Assembly: GCF_000214375.1 (NCBI RefSeq)
Contig: NC_015578.1
Location: 3,286,001 to 3,350,000, forward strand
Direction: 5' to 3'
Source of the DNA: Treponema primitia ZAS-2
GTDB lineage: Bacteria; Spirochaetota; Spirochaetia; Treponematales; Breznakiellaceae
Length of the DNA stretch: 64,000 nt
Part shown: in pieces, positions 28,162-36,983 of the stretch
Layout of the letters: every line of letters starts with the position of its first letter
Position numbering within the stretch: position 1 is the first letter of the stretch
Made by a program: the position numbers and the translations under genes
Notes under the pieces: generated by a model
Database searches by the model: none
What the model was told of the DNA's origin: nothing
Seen by the model: the letters and a program-made list of their open reading frames with translations, nothing else

Positions 28162-28305
28162 AACTCTATAGTACGCGAAACCGGGGCCGGCTTCAAGAAC
28201 CGTCTGGAAGCAAAGACTTGTGGTTTTTTCGGTCCCATGGTAGCTTTCTATAAGGGCAATCCCTGAAAAACGTTTTTTAAGGCGCCCTAAAGGATACATA
28301 CCAAA

Positions 28306-29328
28306 ATGAGCCAAGAAATCCATGTCGTAACCGGCGCCACAGGCCGAACCGGCCTTGCCCTGTGTGCTGAACTCCACAACCGGGGCGCCTACGTGCGGGC
28401 CCTGTATCACCGCAGCACACAGTTTGTGCCCTTCCTGAAGCAGTACGCCGATGAAGCTGTCTTTGCCGACATCAGATCCCCTGACACCCTGGCCGCCGCA
28501 TTTTCGGGGGCCACCTACGTGTATCACCTGGCCGGCATCGTTTCCATTGCCAGTAAAATTGATGCGGACATAGAGGCGGTTAATATCACAGGGGTGCAAA
28601 ACGTCATTGATGCCAGCCTGAGCTGCGGGGTAAAGCGCCTCATTCACACCGGAACTGTTCACACCCTACCCTTTTCGGACAACACCAGTGTTTTAAGAGA
28701 GATCCCCCGGTTTGACCCGGACGCAGTTTCCGGCGCCTATGCGGTAAGTAAGGCGATTGGTTCCAACCTGGTCCTGGATGCGATAAAGGAACGCGGGCTT
28801 GACGCAGTAATCGCCATGCCCTCCGGGATAGTCGGCGCCTTTGAATTAACCCGATCCAATTTTGGGCAGATAGTAGTTGATGTGGCAGAACGCCGCCTCC
28901 CGGTATACGTTACAGGCCGCTACGATTTTGTGGATGTAAAGGATGTGGTGAAGGCCCTGGCGGACCTGGCAAAGCTGGGCGTTTCCGGCGAAAGCTACAT
29001 CCTCTCCGGGCAAACCCTGCATGTCAAGGAAATGATCCAAGCCGCCGCTTCTGCCGCCGGGGTAAAGGCGCCAAAACTGTGCCTGTCCCTGGACTTTATA
29101 AAACTATTTGCCGGTTTCGCCGAACAGGATGCCCTTCGTAAAGGAAAAACACTAACTTTCACCCCCTATGCCTTGAAAGTTCTGGGGGACAATTGCAATT
29201 TTTCCCACGAAAAAATCACCGCCCTCACCGGCTACGCCCCCCGTCCGCCAGCTGAAGCAATAAAAGAGCAGGTTGATTTTTATTTTCAGGTATACAAGAA
29301 AAACTTTCAGGGAGCAAATATAAAATAA
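28306..29328 (+). CDS. NAD(P)-dependent epimerase/dehydratase-family oxidoreductase
   Basis: 340-residue extended short-chain dehydrogenase. The Rossmann motif is VVTGATGRTG near residue 8, AGIVS follows strand 4, and the catalytic Tyr-x3-Lys is in GAYAVSKAIG, with an upstream Thr in HTGTVHT. Closest in style to dihydroflavonol-reductase-like members. It is divergent from the fliG-like gene and overlaps the next gene by one base (TAATG), so it forms a pair with the EFR1-type protein; the partner could supply electrons, which is inference. Confidence 0.85.
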   Translation: MSQEIHVVTGATGRTGLALCAELHNRGAYVRALYHRSTQFVPFLKQYADEAVFADIRSPDTLAAAFSGATYVYHLAGIVSIASKIDADIEAVNITGVQNVIDASLSCGVKRLIHTGTVHTLPFSDNTSVLREIPRFDPDAVSGAYAVSKAIGSNLVLDAIKERGLDAVIAMPSGIVGAFELTRSNFGQIVVDVAERRLPVYVTGRYDFVDVKDVVKALADLAKLGVSGESYILSGQTLHVKEMIQAAASAAGVKAPKLCLSLDFIKLFAGFAEQDALRKGKTLTFTPYALKVLGDNCNFSHEKITALTGYAPRPPAEAIKEQVDFYFQVYKKNFQGANIK

Positions 29329-30092
29329 TGACAAAGATATACTATTTCAGCGGAACCGGCAACACCTACTGGTCGGCAAAAAAACTTGCCGGCCTGATAG
29401 GGGATGCCGCTATTTTTTCGATAAGTCGGGAAATACAGCAGCCGGAAATATGTATTGAAGCAGATGCCGCAGTATTCCTGTTCCCCGCCTATGCCTACGG
29501 GATACCGGGCATGGTAAGCCGCTTCCTGAAAAAAGCCGATATCCGCGCAGATTATCTGGCAGCTGCAGTGACCTACGGAACCTCCCAGGGCGGCGCCTTA
29601 GCCGATGTCCGCCGTATCCTGGCTAAAAAAACCCTGACCTTGAACTACGCCGCGCTCATCCCCAGCGTAGAAAACTACATCCCCATTTTCGGCGTCCAGG
29701 AAAAGCGCGTACAGGATAAGCGTATCGCCATGCAGACCGCAGCGACCGCCCAAACAGCTCAAGCGATTATCGCCCGTGAATCCAACAGCATCAGTACCTT
29801 CCGGCCAATATCTAAAATGATAAGCGCACTTTTTCTCTTTGCCCGTCCTCTGCTGGTCAGGGGATTCCGCCTGACCGCTGCCTGTACCGCCTGCGGGCTC
29901 TGCGCCCGGGTCTGCCCCTCCGGCGCAATCAGGATGACGGTAGAAGGCCCCGTCTTTCAGAAAAACTGCGAACAATGCCAGGCCTGCCTGAACTTCTGTC
30001 CAAGCAGAGCAATCAGCTACAAGCGATTGAAACCGGATACGGAGCGGTATCATCACCCGGAAGTGACGGTGGGGGAGATGGGCGGCGATTGA
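29328..30092 (+). CDS. EFR1-family flavodoxin/ferredoxin fusion
   Basis: 254 residues. The N-terminus is flavodoxin-like: KIYYFSGTGNTYWSAKKLA contains the phosphate-binding SGTGNT loop, then VFLFPAYAYGIPGMVSRFL. The C-terminus carries two 4Fe-4S ferredoxin motifs, CTACGLCARVCPSG and CEQCQACLNFCPSR, each with four Cys. Such proteins are single-chain electron carriers in anaerobes. It overlaps the upstream oxidoreductase by one base and is the last gene before the AT-rich island. Confidence 0.9.
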   Translation: MTKIYYFSGTGNTYWSAKKLAGLIGDAAIFSISREIQQPEICIEADAAVFLFPAYAYGIPGMVSRFLKKADIRADYLAAAVTYGTSQGGALADVRRILAKKTLTLNYAALIPSVENYIPIFGVQEKRVQDKRIAMQTAATAQTAQAIIARESNSISTFRPISKMISALFLFARPLLVRGFRLTAACTACGLCARVCPSGAIRMTVEGPVFQKNCEQCQACLNFCPSRAISYKRLKPDTERYHHPEVTVGEMGGD

Positions 30093-30226
30093 CAAATCCT
30101 TCTCATGATAGTTTACGCCTCCACACTCACGTAGCCCGCCGCCATTCCCTGAAAATACAAAGCTCCTTGGATGCTATGGATTTAAGTGGCGATTAGCAAT
30201 CTACATTTATTTTTCCGGGCGTGTGA

Positions 30227-30252
30227 TATAAACGCAAACAATTGCGTTTATA
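30227..30252. other. Perfect 11-bp stem-loop at the left edge of the AT-rich island
   Basis: TATAAACGCAA (30227-30237) / TTGCGTTTATA (30242-30252), loop ACAA. No T run follows. The 310 bp from 30093 to 30401 hold no gene; GC falls sharply from about 30260 onward. Confidence 0.6.
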
Positions 30253-30330
30253 CAGCGGATATGGAAGAATAGGCAAAATTCATATAAAAGAAGTTAGGTG
30301 CAAGTTTTTTTAAAATATTATAAAAAAACA

Positions 30331-30360
30331 TTGACAAATGATAAAAAATGATTGTATTAT
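30331..30360 (+). promoter_or_regulatory. Promoter of the AT-rich secreted-protein gene
   Basis: TTGACA (30331-30336), 18-bp spacer, TATTAT (30355-30360). Perfect -35 and near-consensus -10, about 50 bp upstream of the start codon. Confidence 0.7.
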
Positions 30361-30410
30361 TGAAATATATCCAATGTCGTCTGTAGCATCGTAAATTTAG
30401 GATGTTTTTT

Positions 30411-31055
30411 ATGAAATTTAAATTCAGTATTGATATTACATGGGTAATATTTTTTATGTTATTATTTTTAACAATACCATATGTGTATTCGCAAGAATAT
30501 GATATTCCAAATAACATTACTATCTATGATGGAAATTTTGAAAAAATTACGTCAAAAATCACCTATTACCCACCACAATTATCTAATACGGGTTTAACCA
30601 ATACAATATTACTATATTATAAAAATGGCTCTCTCACAAATGCTTTATTGTATGGGAAAATGGGAGATTCAAATTCTAGAGAATATTTATCAAATGCCAT
30701 TGATAAATGTATAGAATGGGCTGCCGTTGCCAAAAAGAATGGAGTTCATGAATTAACAAAAAATACGGGAAAAGAATCCGCTGTAATGTTTGCTACGATT
30801 ATGGATAGCCTCTATACAAATGTATATATAGTCAACTATATTTTCAGTATTCAAAAAATAAATGGAAAAGAAACTTATTGCTTGATTATAAATTATAAAA
30901 CGACAGATCAAGCAAATTTGGGCAGGAATGGGGGCTATTTAGTAATTACCGAAAAGGATTTTGGTGAATTGATGAAAATAATCTCTGATGATTTTCTCGC
31001 ACAATATGATAAACAGTATGTAGATAGGCAAAAACAAGGAGAATTATTTCAATAA
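30411..31055 (+). CDS. AT-rich hypothetical secreted protein
   Basis: Start ATG 30411 has AGGA 8 nt upstream; ATG 30402 overlaps that site. The 214-residue product begins with a signal peptide (KFKFSIDITWVIFFMLLFL, cleavage near YVYSQ). No domain recognised. The mature part has mixed alpha/beta character with KCIEWAAVAKKNGVHELTK in the middle and ends KQGELFQ. GC near 30% against about 55% in the flanking genome suggests acquired DNA. It has its own promoter and is not in an operon. Confidence 0.7.
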   Translation: MKFKFSIDITWVIFFMLLFLTIPYVYSQEYDIPNNITIYDGNFEKITSKITYYPPQLSNTGLTNTILLYYKNGSLTNALLYGKMGDSNSREYLSNAIDKCIEWAAVAKKNGVHELTKNTGKESAVMFATIMDSLYTNVYIVNYIFSIQKINGKETYCLIINYKTTDQANLGRNGGYLVITEKDFGELMKIISDDFLAQYDKQYVDRQKQGELFQ

Positions 31056-31220
31056 ATAGTATCGTTAAATATTAAAGTTCCCATAATATATATATAAGCA
31101 AAAAACTGCACATAACCAGGGTGTCGATTAAGTCTATATAAATAACAATACTATCCTTATATTTTAATATTCAACAGTAATAGTGATATTAATTTACGAT
31201 ATTTCGAGCCTGTAACAAAA

Positions 31221-32488
31221 TTAGTGTAAACGGCTATACTACCTAGAAGGAGCAAGTATGGCCTTTTCAAAAGAAGTCCTGGACGAGATTTTGAAGGACT
31301 ACCATGGGCCCGATGACTTTTACGGGCCCGAAGGGATCATGAAGCAGCTGACCAAAGCGCTGGTGGAGCGGACGATGGAGGCTGAGCTGACCGAGCATCT
31401 TGGGTATGAGAAAAGCGACCCGGGTGAAAAACAAATCTCGAACCGCCGGAATGGCAAAAACAGCAAAGAGCTGAGGACCGACCACGGGCCGATGCCGGTC
31501 GAAGTCCCACGTGATCGGGAGGGGACATTCGAGCCTCAAATTGTTCCCAAACACCAGCGGGAGTTTCGGGGGTTCGATGACAAAATCCTTTCGATGTACG
31601 CCCTTGGGCTTACTACCCGCCAGATTCAAGATCACCTCAAGGATATCTACGCGGTTGACGTCTCGCCTGAGCTTATCAGCCGGGTAACCGATGAGGTTAA
31701 GGAACTGGCAGCCGAATGGCGGGGGCGGGCTCTTGAGCCCTTTTACCCGGTAGTTTTCCTGGATGCGCTGCGGGTCAATATCCGCGATGGGGCTGCGGTA
31801 GTCAAGAAATCCGTTTATTTGGCCTTGGCGATACGTTTGGACGGCCAGAAAGAGCTGTTAGGGCTCTGGATTGAGCAGAACGAAGGGGCCAAGTTTTGGA
31901 TGGGCATTATGAATGAACTCAAAAACCGGGGGGTACAGGACATCCTCTTCGCCGCCGTCGATGGGCTGACCGGTTTTCCCGACGCCATTGCCGCGGTGTT
32001 CCCCAAAACCGAGGTCCAGCTTTGCATCGTCCATATGGTCCGAAACTCAGTTCGGTTTGTCCCCTACAAAGACCGGAAGGCGGTGACAGCCAGCCTCAAA
32101 ACTATTTACCTGGCTCCTTCAGCGGAACTTGCCGCCGAAGCGCTGGACGAGTTCTCAAAAGTGTGGGATAAAAAATACCCGATGATTTCAAAGTCCTGGC
32201 GGAGCCGGTGGAACGAGGTCATACCGTTTTTCAAATTCCCACCTGAAATCAGGAAGGCGGTGTATACTACCAATGCCATTGAATCGGTTAATTACACGAT
32301 TCAAAAAATTATCAAACACCGCCAGTCTTTCCCAAACGATGAGGCTGCGGTGAAATTAATTTTTATGGGCTTGAAAAACATTTCCAGAAAATGGACAATG
32401 CCTATACGGGATTGGGGCGCTGCCCTCAATCAATTCGCAATCATTTACGGGGAAGACAGAGTCCCCCTATGATTACCGTTTACACTAA
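31221..32488 (+). mobile_element. IS256-family insertion sequence, apparently complete
   Basis: Perfect 13-bp terminal inverted repeats TTAGTGTAAACGG (31221-31233) and its complement CCGTTTACACTAA (32476-32488) flank one transposase gene. If the ends are taken at AGTGTAAACGG, the flanks AACAAAATT (31214-31222) and AAAAAAATT (32487-32495) match at 8 of 9 positions, a possible target duplication, though low complexity makes that weak. Confidence 0.88.
31258..32472 (+). CDS. IS256-family transposase (DDE mutator type)
   Basis: 404 residues, full length for the family, no interruptions. The three catalytic acids are visible in context: first Asp in VVFLDALRV, second Asp in FAAVDGLTGFPDA, and Glu in YTTNAIESVN. 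The C-x2-H motif is present as QLCIVHMVRNS. The gene has AGAAGGAG just before its ATG. Its GC (about 53%) is much higher than the surrounding island, so it arrived separately. Confidence 0.96.
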   Translation: MAFSKEVLDEILKDYHGPDDFYGPEGIMKQLTKALVERTMEAELTEHLGYEKSDPGEKQISNRRNGKNSKELRTDHGPMPVEVPRDREGTFEPQIVPKHQREFRGFDDKILSMYALGLTTRQIQDHLKDIYAVDVSPELISRVTDEVKELAAEWRGRALEPFYPVVFLDALRVNIRDGAAVVKKSVYLALAIRLDGQKELLGLWIEQNEGAKFWMGIMNELKNRGVQDILFAAVDGLTGFPDAIAAVFPKTEVQLCIVHMVRNSVRFVPYKDRKAVTASLKTIYLAPSAELAAEALDEFSKVWDKKYPMISKSWRSRWNEVIPFFKFPPEIRKAVYTTNAIESVNYTIQKIIKHRQSFPNDEAAVKLIFMGLKNISRKWTMPIRDWGAALNQFAIIYGEDRVPL

Positions 32489-32565
32489 AAAAATTACAAG
32501 TTCGATATTTCTACCAGCAACCATTTTAAATCCTCATTTGAGGGGAATTTACTTCCGTATACCCC

Positions 32566-33557
32566 CTATATCCCGTACCTAAAGGCCAATGGCTGTATAC
32601 ATTTGGCAATATTATGCACCATGCAGTATAACAACCATTGGATATTTACTTTTGTTTTTGTACGGAGTGTAAATTGGTCCATGTCCTTACAATAAGTAAT
32701 ATCTGCAAAAACAGGTTCGATTATCTGCATCCGTCTGGAATAGATTTCTCGCCAGGCGGGATCGTCTATCTTCTTTCGCATCTTGTCACAAAGATTTTCA
32801 GAATGTTTCGAGACCGGGATGTATAAGGTACGCATACGGGTTTTACCTTTGAGGGAAGCAACACACCGGGAAAGAAACTGGCAAGACATGCAATCTTTGG
32901 GAGATGCCTGGTACTTTTCTCCGCTGTTCCGGCTAAGTTTAACAAATCCCTTATAAATGAGTGTTTTTTTATTAGGACAAATAAAAATATTTCTTTCTTT
33001 GTTATAGGTAAAATCATCTGCAGTAAATCGGTTGACCTTGTGGCCTTTCCGATCGTCAAAATAAGGGTCCCGCCTACGGAACTGCTGATCGGGGATTAGT
33101 AGTTCTATATTCCATTTCGCAGCTTCCTGTAAATTGTTTTCCGAGAAGAAACCCGTATCCCCTGTTACCAGCGATTTTTTTAACGGTTCTTCCTTCCCGG
33201 TTATCATCTGCATATTTTCTTGCAGGGAATCAAGCTTGGCCGGAAATGTTCGCTTTCACCGCCGCTTCCGAAGGCCTCCGCTGAAATAATGACTTGATGG
33301 GCTGAATCAGCTTTAGCAATACCATTATACCCCTGAATATATCCATGCGGCCCCTTAATCCTTGCGCTCTCCGGATCGGTGATATTGGATTGTATTTCGC
33401 CGCCAGAACTCCCATACTGTAAATCGAATAATGATAGTTCTGAATGGTCAATGAGATACTCTAAGGCCCATTCAAAGGTGCCCGGAAAGAGCTGGTCTTT
33501 AAAGTTAATATTGAAGAATAGCCCCTAGGAGGGGTCCTGGTATTTATATCGTGCCAT
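32566..33557 (-). pseudogene. Decayed IS1182-type transposase
   Basis: Three lesions can be read. The N-terminus starts MARYKYQDPS (ATG 33557) and meets an in-frame TAG, then continues as FNINFKDQLFPGTFEWALEYLIDHSELSLFD. After this the segment expected between the N-terminal and catalytic parts is missing, and the frame goes straight to EIQSNITDPESARIKGPHGY and QGYNGIAKADSAHQVIISAEAF. Near 33240 one base is lost, shifting to the frame 32566-33213, which holds the C-terminal half (TGDTGFFSENN, CPNKKTL, CMSCQFLSRC, RRMQIIEPVFADI). The element is therefore inactive. Ends were not identified. Confidence 0.85.
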
Positions 33558-33715
33558 AATAGGTATAATACAGCATGGTATTTTATGGTAGTCGATCCTT
33601 TTTGGAAAAAGTCAATTTAATACGCAGTAATACTATTTTATAATTAAATCGACAGTCTTAACAGGTCTGTACAATGCCCGCAACCTGGTTTGTAAATATA
33701 TTGAAATAAATATTA

Positions 33716-33745
33716 TTGACAAAAATAAATAAAACATGATATTAT
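33716..33745 (+). promoter_or_regulatory. Promoter before the truncated 38-codon gene
   Basis: TTGACA (33716-33721), 18-bp spacer, TATTAT (33740-33745), then GGAGG at 33754. The same -35/-10 pair as upstream of the gene at 30411. Confidence 0.65.
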
Positions 33746-33763
33746 AAATTATTGGAGGAAATC

Positions 33764-33880
33764 ATGTTGGAAAGATTGGCATATTCACTTGGCCAAAATG
33801 ATGAAGAACCGAATATAGAATTGGCAAAAGAATTAGTTAAAACAAAAAATAAAAAGGGCACAAAAGAAGCGAATAGATAA
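33764..33880 (+). pseudogene. Truncated N-terminal gene fragment (38 codons)
   Basis: Reads MLERLAYSLGQNDEEPNIE then a Lys-rich end and TAA. GGAGG with 5-nt spacing and a good promoter show a real start. The NDEEPNIELA pattern resembles the beginning of larger HEAT-like proteins I have seen in other bacteria, so this is probably the 5' end of a gene cut by the adjacent transposase fragment. It could also be a genuine tiny protein. Confidence 0.5.
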
Positions 33881-33903
33881 ATTATTAAAAAGGTTGGAAT
33901 AAA

Positions 33904-34324
33904 ATGCGGGCACTTCGCATAACGATATTGTCTAAAAACTATTGTATTAGTAATACTACTATTGTACAATTAGCCAAAGAAAATAAAATAGAAGTACTCA
34001 TACCAGACCCACATTTTAGAACCCAGGATGAGCGGTTTAAAGAAAGGCCTGGATATGCAACTGAAAATAATAAAAAATATGAAGCTAATGATTTTATTTT
34101 CAATGAAGATGATAATACCTATACTTGCCCTTGGGGAAAATTATTAACCTAATTCACACCGAATGGAGATAATAGAACCGATATTTTCAGATGTGGAATA
34201 TTACAAGAGAATGAATCGGTTTACCCTAAGAAGCAAAAAGAAGGTAAACAGTCAATGGTATCTTTGCAGTACGGTACATAATATAGGTAAATGTGTGCCA
34301 GAATATCAGAAGAAATATGGTTAA
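33904..34324 (+). pseudogene. Second IS1182-type transposase remnant
   Basis: 33904-34152 translates to a segment matching the minus-strand copy: IEVLIPDPHFRTQDERF (compare IELLIPDQQFRRRDPYF), YEANDFIFNEDDNTYTCP (compare FTADDFTYNKERNIFICP). It stops at LLT-TAA, skips the cysteine region, and resumes in another frame at 34163 as MEIIEPIFSDVEYYKRMNRF (compare MQIIEPVFADITYCKDMDQF) to TAA at 34324. It is a C-terminal fragment with an internal deletion, from a different, more AT-rich element than the copy at 32566. Confidence 0.8.
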
Positions 34325-34366
34325 AGGGTGAATTGTGGGAAAAGAAAGCCATGGATGCGGATTATA

Positions 34367-34395
34367 TTGACAAATAAATTATATTGTTTTAAAAT
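34367..34395 (+). promoter_or_regulatory. Promoter of the small lipoprotein gene
   Basis: TTGACA (34367-34372), 17-bp spacer, TAAAAT (34390-34395), 34 bp before the start codon. Confidence 0.65.
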
Positions 34396-34428
34396 AATAT
34401 ATTGAAAGATAAAATTAATGGGGGTATT

Positions 34429-34929
34429 ATGAAGAAATATGGATTAATAGCGTTTTTCTTTTTTTCAATAATATTATCATGTGAAAATCTTAATACAGAT
34501 TTACCAAATACGGATATCCTTAAGTATCAAACGCCTACTGGTTTTGAATTTCCGGTTAATACAGAAACCGTTGATATTTATAATTGTCTTATATCTGCGG
34601 GACTTAATAATAATTCAGAAAATATTATTACTGCCGGTTCAAAATATGAAATTACTCAATCGGCTGTTTTAAATGGTATTAATACAACAGATACAAAAAC
34701 AAGGAATATTGATAAAATACAAATAACATATGAAGAATCAGGGCCGCAAATACATGAATATGGTATTATTTTGATATTTGATGATGGCTCAACGGATTTT
34801 TATAGTTATCTTCCACAAGCAGAAAATAAATTGACCTTGCATTGTCATTTTTATTATAAGTGGCAACGGCAAACGACAAATGTTTGGAAGAATGATAAAA
34901 CAACTGGAAAATTAATTCTAAATTTATAA
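34429..34929 (+). CDS. AT-rich hypothetical lipoprotein
   Basis: Start ATG 34429 (MKKYGLIAFFFF) follows GGGGG at 34420-34424; the upstream in-frame ATG at 34402 would put charged residues before an otherwise standard signal. Lipobox SIILSC gives a lipidated Cys near residue 19. The 166-residue product is Asn/Thr-rich, predicted beta, with IHEYGIILIFDDGSTDFYSYL near the end. No family recognised. GC about 28%. Confidence 0.7.
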   Translation: MKKYGLIAFFFFSIILSCENLNTDLPNTDILKYQTPTGFEFPVNTETVDIYNCLISAGLNNNSENIITAGSKYEITQSAVLNGINTTDTKTRNIDKIQITYEESGPQIHEYGIILIFDDGSTDFYSYLPQAENKLTLHCHFYYKWQRQTTNVWKNDKTTGKLILNL

Positions 34930-35403
34930 AATATAATAATATTTTATAAGGAAAATAAACTCACCATTATTGTAAGGGCATAGTGTAGGTGGCAAAACAG
35001 CACATAATTAGGCCGTAGAATAAGTATCTGTAAAGAAGCCCCTTAGAAAAACCTCTATTTTTGTCGGTCTCTTTTCCTATAATATTCTCATTCACTAAAT
35101 ATAAGTGACAGTATTCCTATCATCATGAAACATCGAGCCAAACGTCTATACGGGGCAATGACCCTTTCGGACCATTCCTCAAAAAGCGATAATGCCAGTT
35201 TAAATATTATGGTAAATATTAACTAAATAATAAAGAGCATAATAATGGTGTACGACTTGGTACTTCGCATTACAGGACGAAAAAAGTAATCGCATAAAAT
35301 ATAAAACCATGATATAACAAGATTATGAATACAATTTTGTATATATTTTCAGGATTACCCGGAAGGTGAAATAGTGTTTTGCAGGATTTCTCTCTGGTTG
35401 GTT
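34930..35403. other. Gene-free stretch at the right end of the AT-rich island
   Basis: 474 bp with no open frame that looks like a gene on either strand. About 34990-35035 there is a sequence resembling 31095-31145 (see findings). The rest appears to be decayed AT-rich DNA. Confidence 0.6.
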
Positions 35404-36873
35404 TCAGGGTTCCGGCTCTTCCAACAAAAACGACAGTAACGCAAAATTCTGTTCATCCGGGTTATCAAATTTTGCGCCGGTAAGTTCTTTGATCTTGTTA
35501 AGCCGGTAATTCAGGGAATTACGGTGGAGAAACAGCACCCTGGCGGCTTCATTCTTGTTATGCCCGTGATACAGATATTCAAAAAGGGTTTTATAGAGTT
35601 CGGTATTATGGGCAGTATCATAGGCTTTCAGTATTTGGAGGGCGGGGTGTTGAAACAGTGTATCCCGGTTGGCCTCCCGGGCGATTTTAAGCAAATGGGT
35701 ATAGGCAACAATGGAAGCATCATGGACGCCGCTGGTTCCTTCATCGATGGCCGCGATGGCTTGCCGATACCGGGAACGGAGTTCCGTCAACTGCGCAAAT
35801 TGCATTGAAATGCCGATGGCATAATATTTAATCACAATAATCTTAAGCAGCTCCGCAAGAAAAGTGTTCACCTGGTTTTCCGATACAATCGCTAATACTT
35901 CCTGACCGTAAAGGAACACGGTATTCAGTGTGTTCATGTTTTTTATGATCCCCATCAGCCGCCGCCTTCTGGTCAAAGACGCCTGAGCTGCTATATTACG
36001 GATGGTTATCAGCTTCCATGGGGATGGGATTTTTTTGCCAATAGTTATCGGCATAGTATTGGTCTCTTTTTTACCTTCAATAAAATCGACCAGAATGGAA
36101 TCTATGGTAAGGATCCGCAGATCCTCCCGGGTATTTATCACATGGGTTAATACTTTACAGAGGACCACAGCAGCTTCGCAGTCGCTGGGATTTAGTTTTC
36201 TTGAATGTTCTTCTATGTAGATTGTGGCGACAGGTTCACCGGCAGTATTTATATTTGCTGCAATATAGACATTGCCGAATATCAGCCGGTAGAGCATGGG
36301 TGTGGTTGTCCAATCCTCCAGTTTTTTATTATCCAGGGAAAGTACGGGTGACCCTGCATACGTAAGGGAGACCATATTGGTTTGATGTATTTCCTTCCAC
36401 AAATCATCCAGGGTATCATCGGTATCTTCCACTTCATTGTGGGCAAGTACACGTCCGTCGATATTTGCAATAAAGATAGGAGCCCCGAAAATAGGAACAC
36501 TGAGATCGACCATCCTTTGCAGGGCATTATCCGCTTCGGCGGCATCCCAAAGAGCCGCTTCCCACCGGTTGTAGTAATCGAATAGGGCCAGCAGGCTATT
36601 GGTTACTTCCTCAGCTTTCTGCCTGTATATCAGGATAAATCCCTCGGAGTATACTAAAAGGACACAGTTTTTAAGGGAGCTTCCCAGAAAATCTTCAGGC
36701 TTCTGTATGACATAGATATCTTCCGGCGAAAAAAAGGGCAGGTTGTCGGAATAGAAACGGACCCCGGAAATGACCGCCCTTTTTTCACCCTGATAATGGG
36801 CAATTCTAAAAAAGGGTTGAAGTTTTTCAGCTATAAATTCCGGGCTTAGGGTCATTGCCATATAATAGTGCAT
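35404..36873 (-). CDS. PucR-family transcriptional activator
   Basis: About 489-residue regulator. The C-terminal 60 residues are the PucR helix-turn-helix (LFEYLYHGHNKNEAARVLFLHRNSLNYRLNKIKELTG). A GGDEF-like/CdaR middle region precedes it (IDSILVDFIEGKK to RSRYRQAIAAIDE), and the N-terminal 130 residues are an input domain. Several starts are possible (TTG 36882, ATG 36873, 36861, 36855) with no clear ribosome site; ATG 36873 is chosen. It is divergent from a URO-D-type methyltransferase gene with a shared inverted repeat between them. In acetogens such regulators sit beside C1/O-demethylation genes, so that is the likely target. Confidence 0.85.
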   Translation of the reverse strand: MHYYMAMTLSPEFIAEKLQPFFRIAHYQGEKRAVISGVRFYSDNLPFFSPEDIYVIQKPEDFLGSSLKNCVLLVYSEGFILIYRQKAEEVTNSLLALFDYYNRWEAALWDAAEADNALQRMVDLSVPIFGAPIFIANIDGRVLAHNEVEDTDDTLDDLWKEIHQTNMVSLTYAGSPVLSLDNKKLEDWTTTPMLYRLIFGNVYIAANINTAGEPVATIYIEEHSRKLNPSDCEAAVVLCKVLTHVINTREDLRILTIDSILVDFIEGKKETNTMPITIGKKIPSPWKLITIRNIAAQASLTRRRRLMGIIKNMNTLNTVFLYGQEVLAIVSENQVNTFLAELLKIIVIKYYAIGISMQFAQLTELRSRYRQAIAAIDEGTSGVHDASIVAYTHLLKIAREANRDTLFQHPALQILKAYDTAHNTELYKTLFEYLYHGHNKNEAARVLFLHRNSLNYRLNKIKELTGAKFDNPDEQNFALLSFLLEEPEP

Positions 36874-36920
36874 ATTGCACAAATAAGCAAGAAATTATTT
36901 CTATCACTTCATGCAATATG
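36871..36920. promoter_or_regulatory. Inverted repeat in the PucR/URO-D divergent region
   Basis: CATATTGCA (36871-36879) and its exact complement TGCAATATG (36912-36920), centres 41 bp apart, about four helical turns. The left arm overlaps the start of the regulator gene, as expected for an autoregulated divergent promoter. A TATAGT at about 36953-36958 may be the -10 of the URO-D gene. Confidence 0.5.
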
Positions 36921-36983
36921 AACATATACCTGGGGAAGAATGCCCTTCATACTATAGTTATCATTCTTTAATAAGGAGATTAT

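Noticed and set aside
28162-28662. Upstream extension of the fliG-like frame
   Set aside because: It lies opposite the start of the divergent dehydrogenase gene, lacks a ribosome site and has no family resemblance; ATG 28161 gives a natural start.
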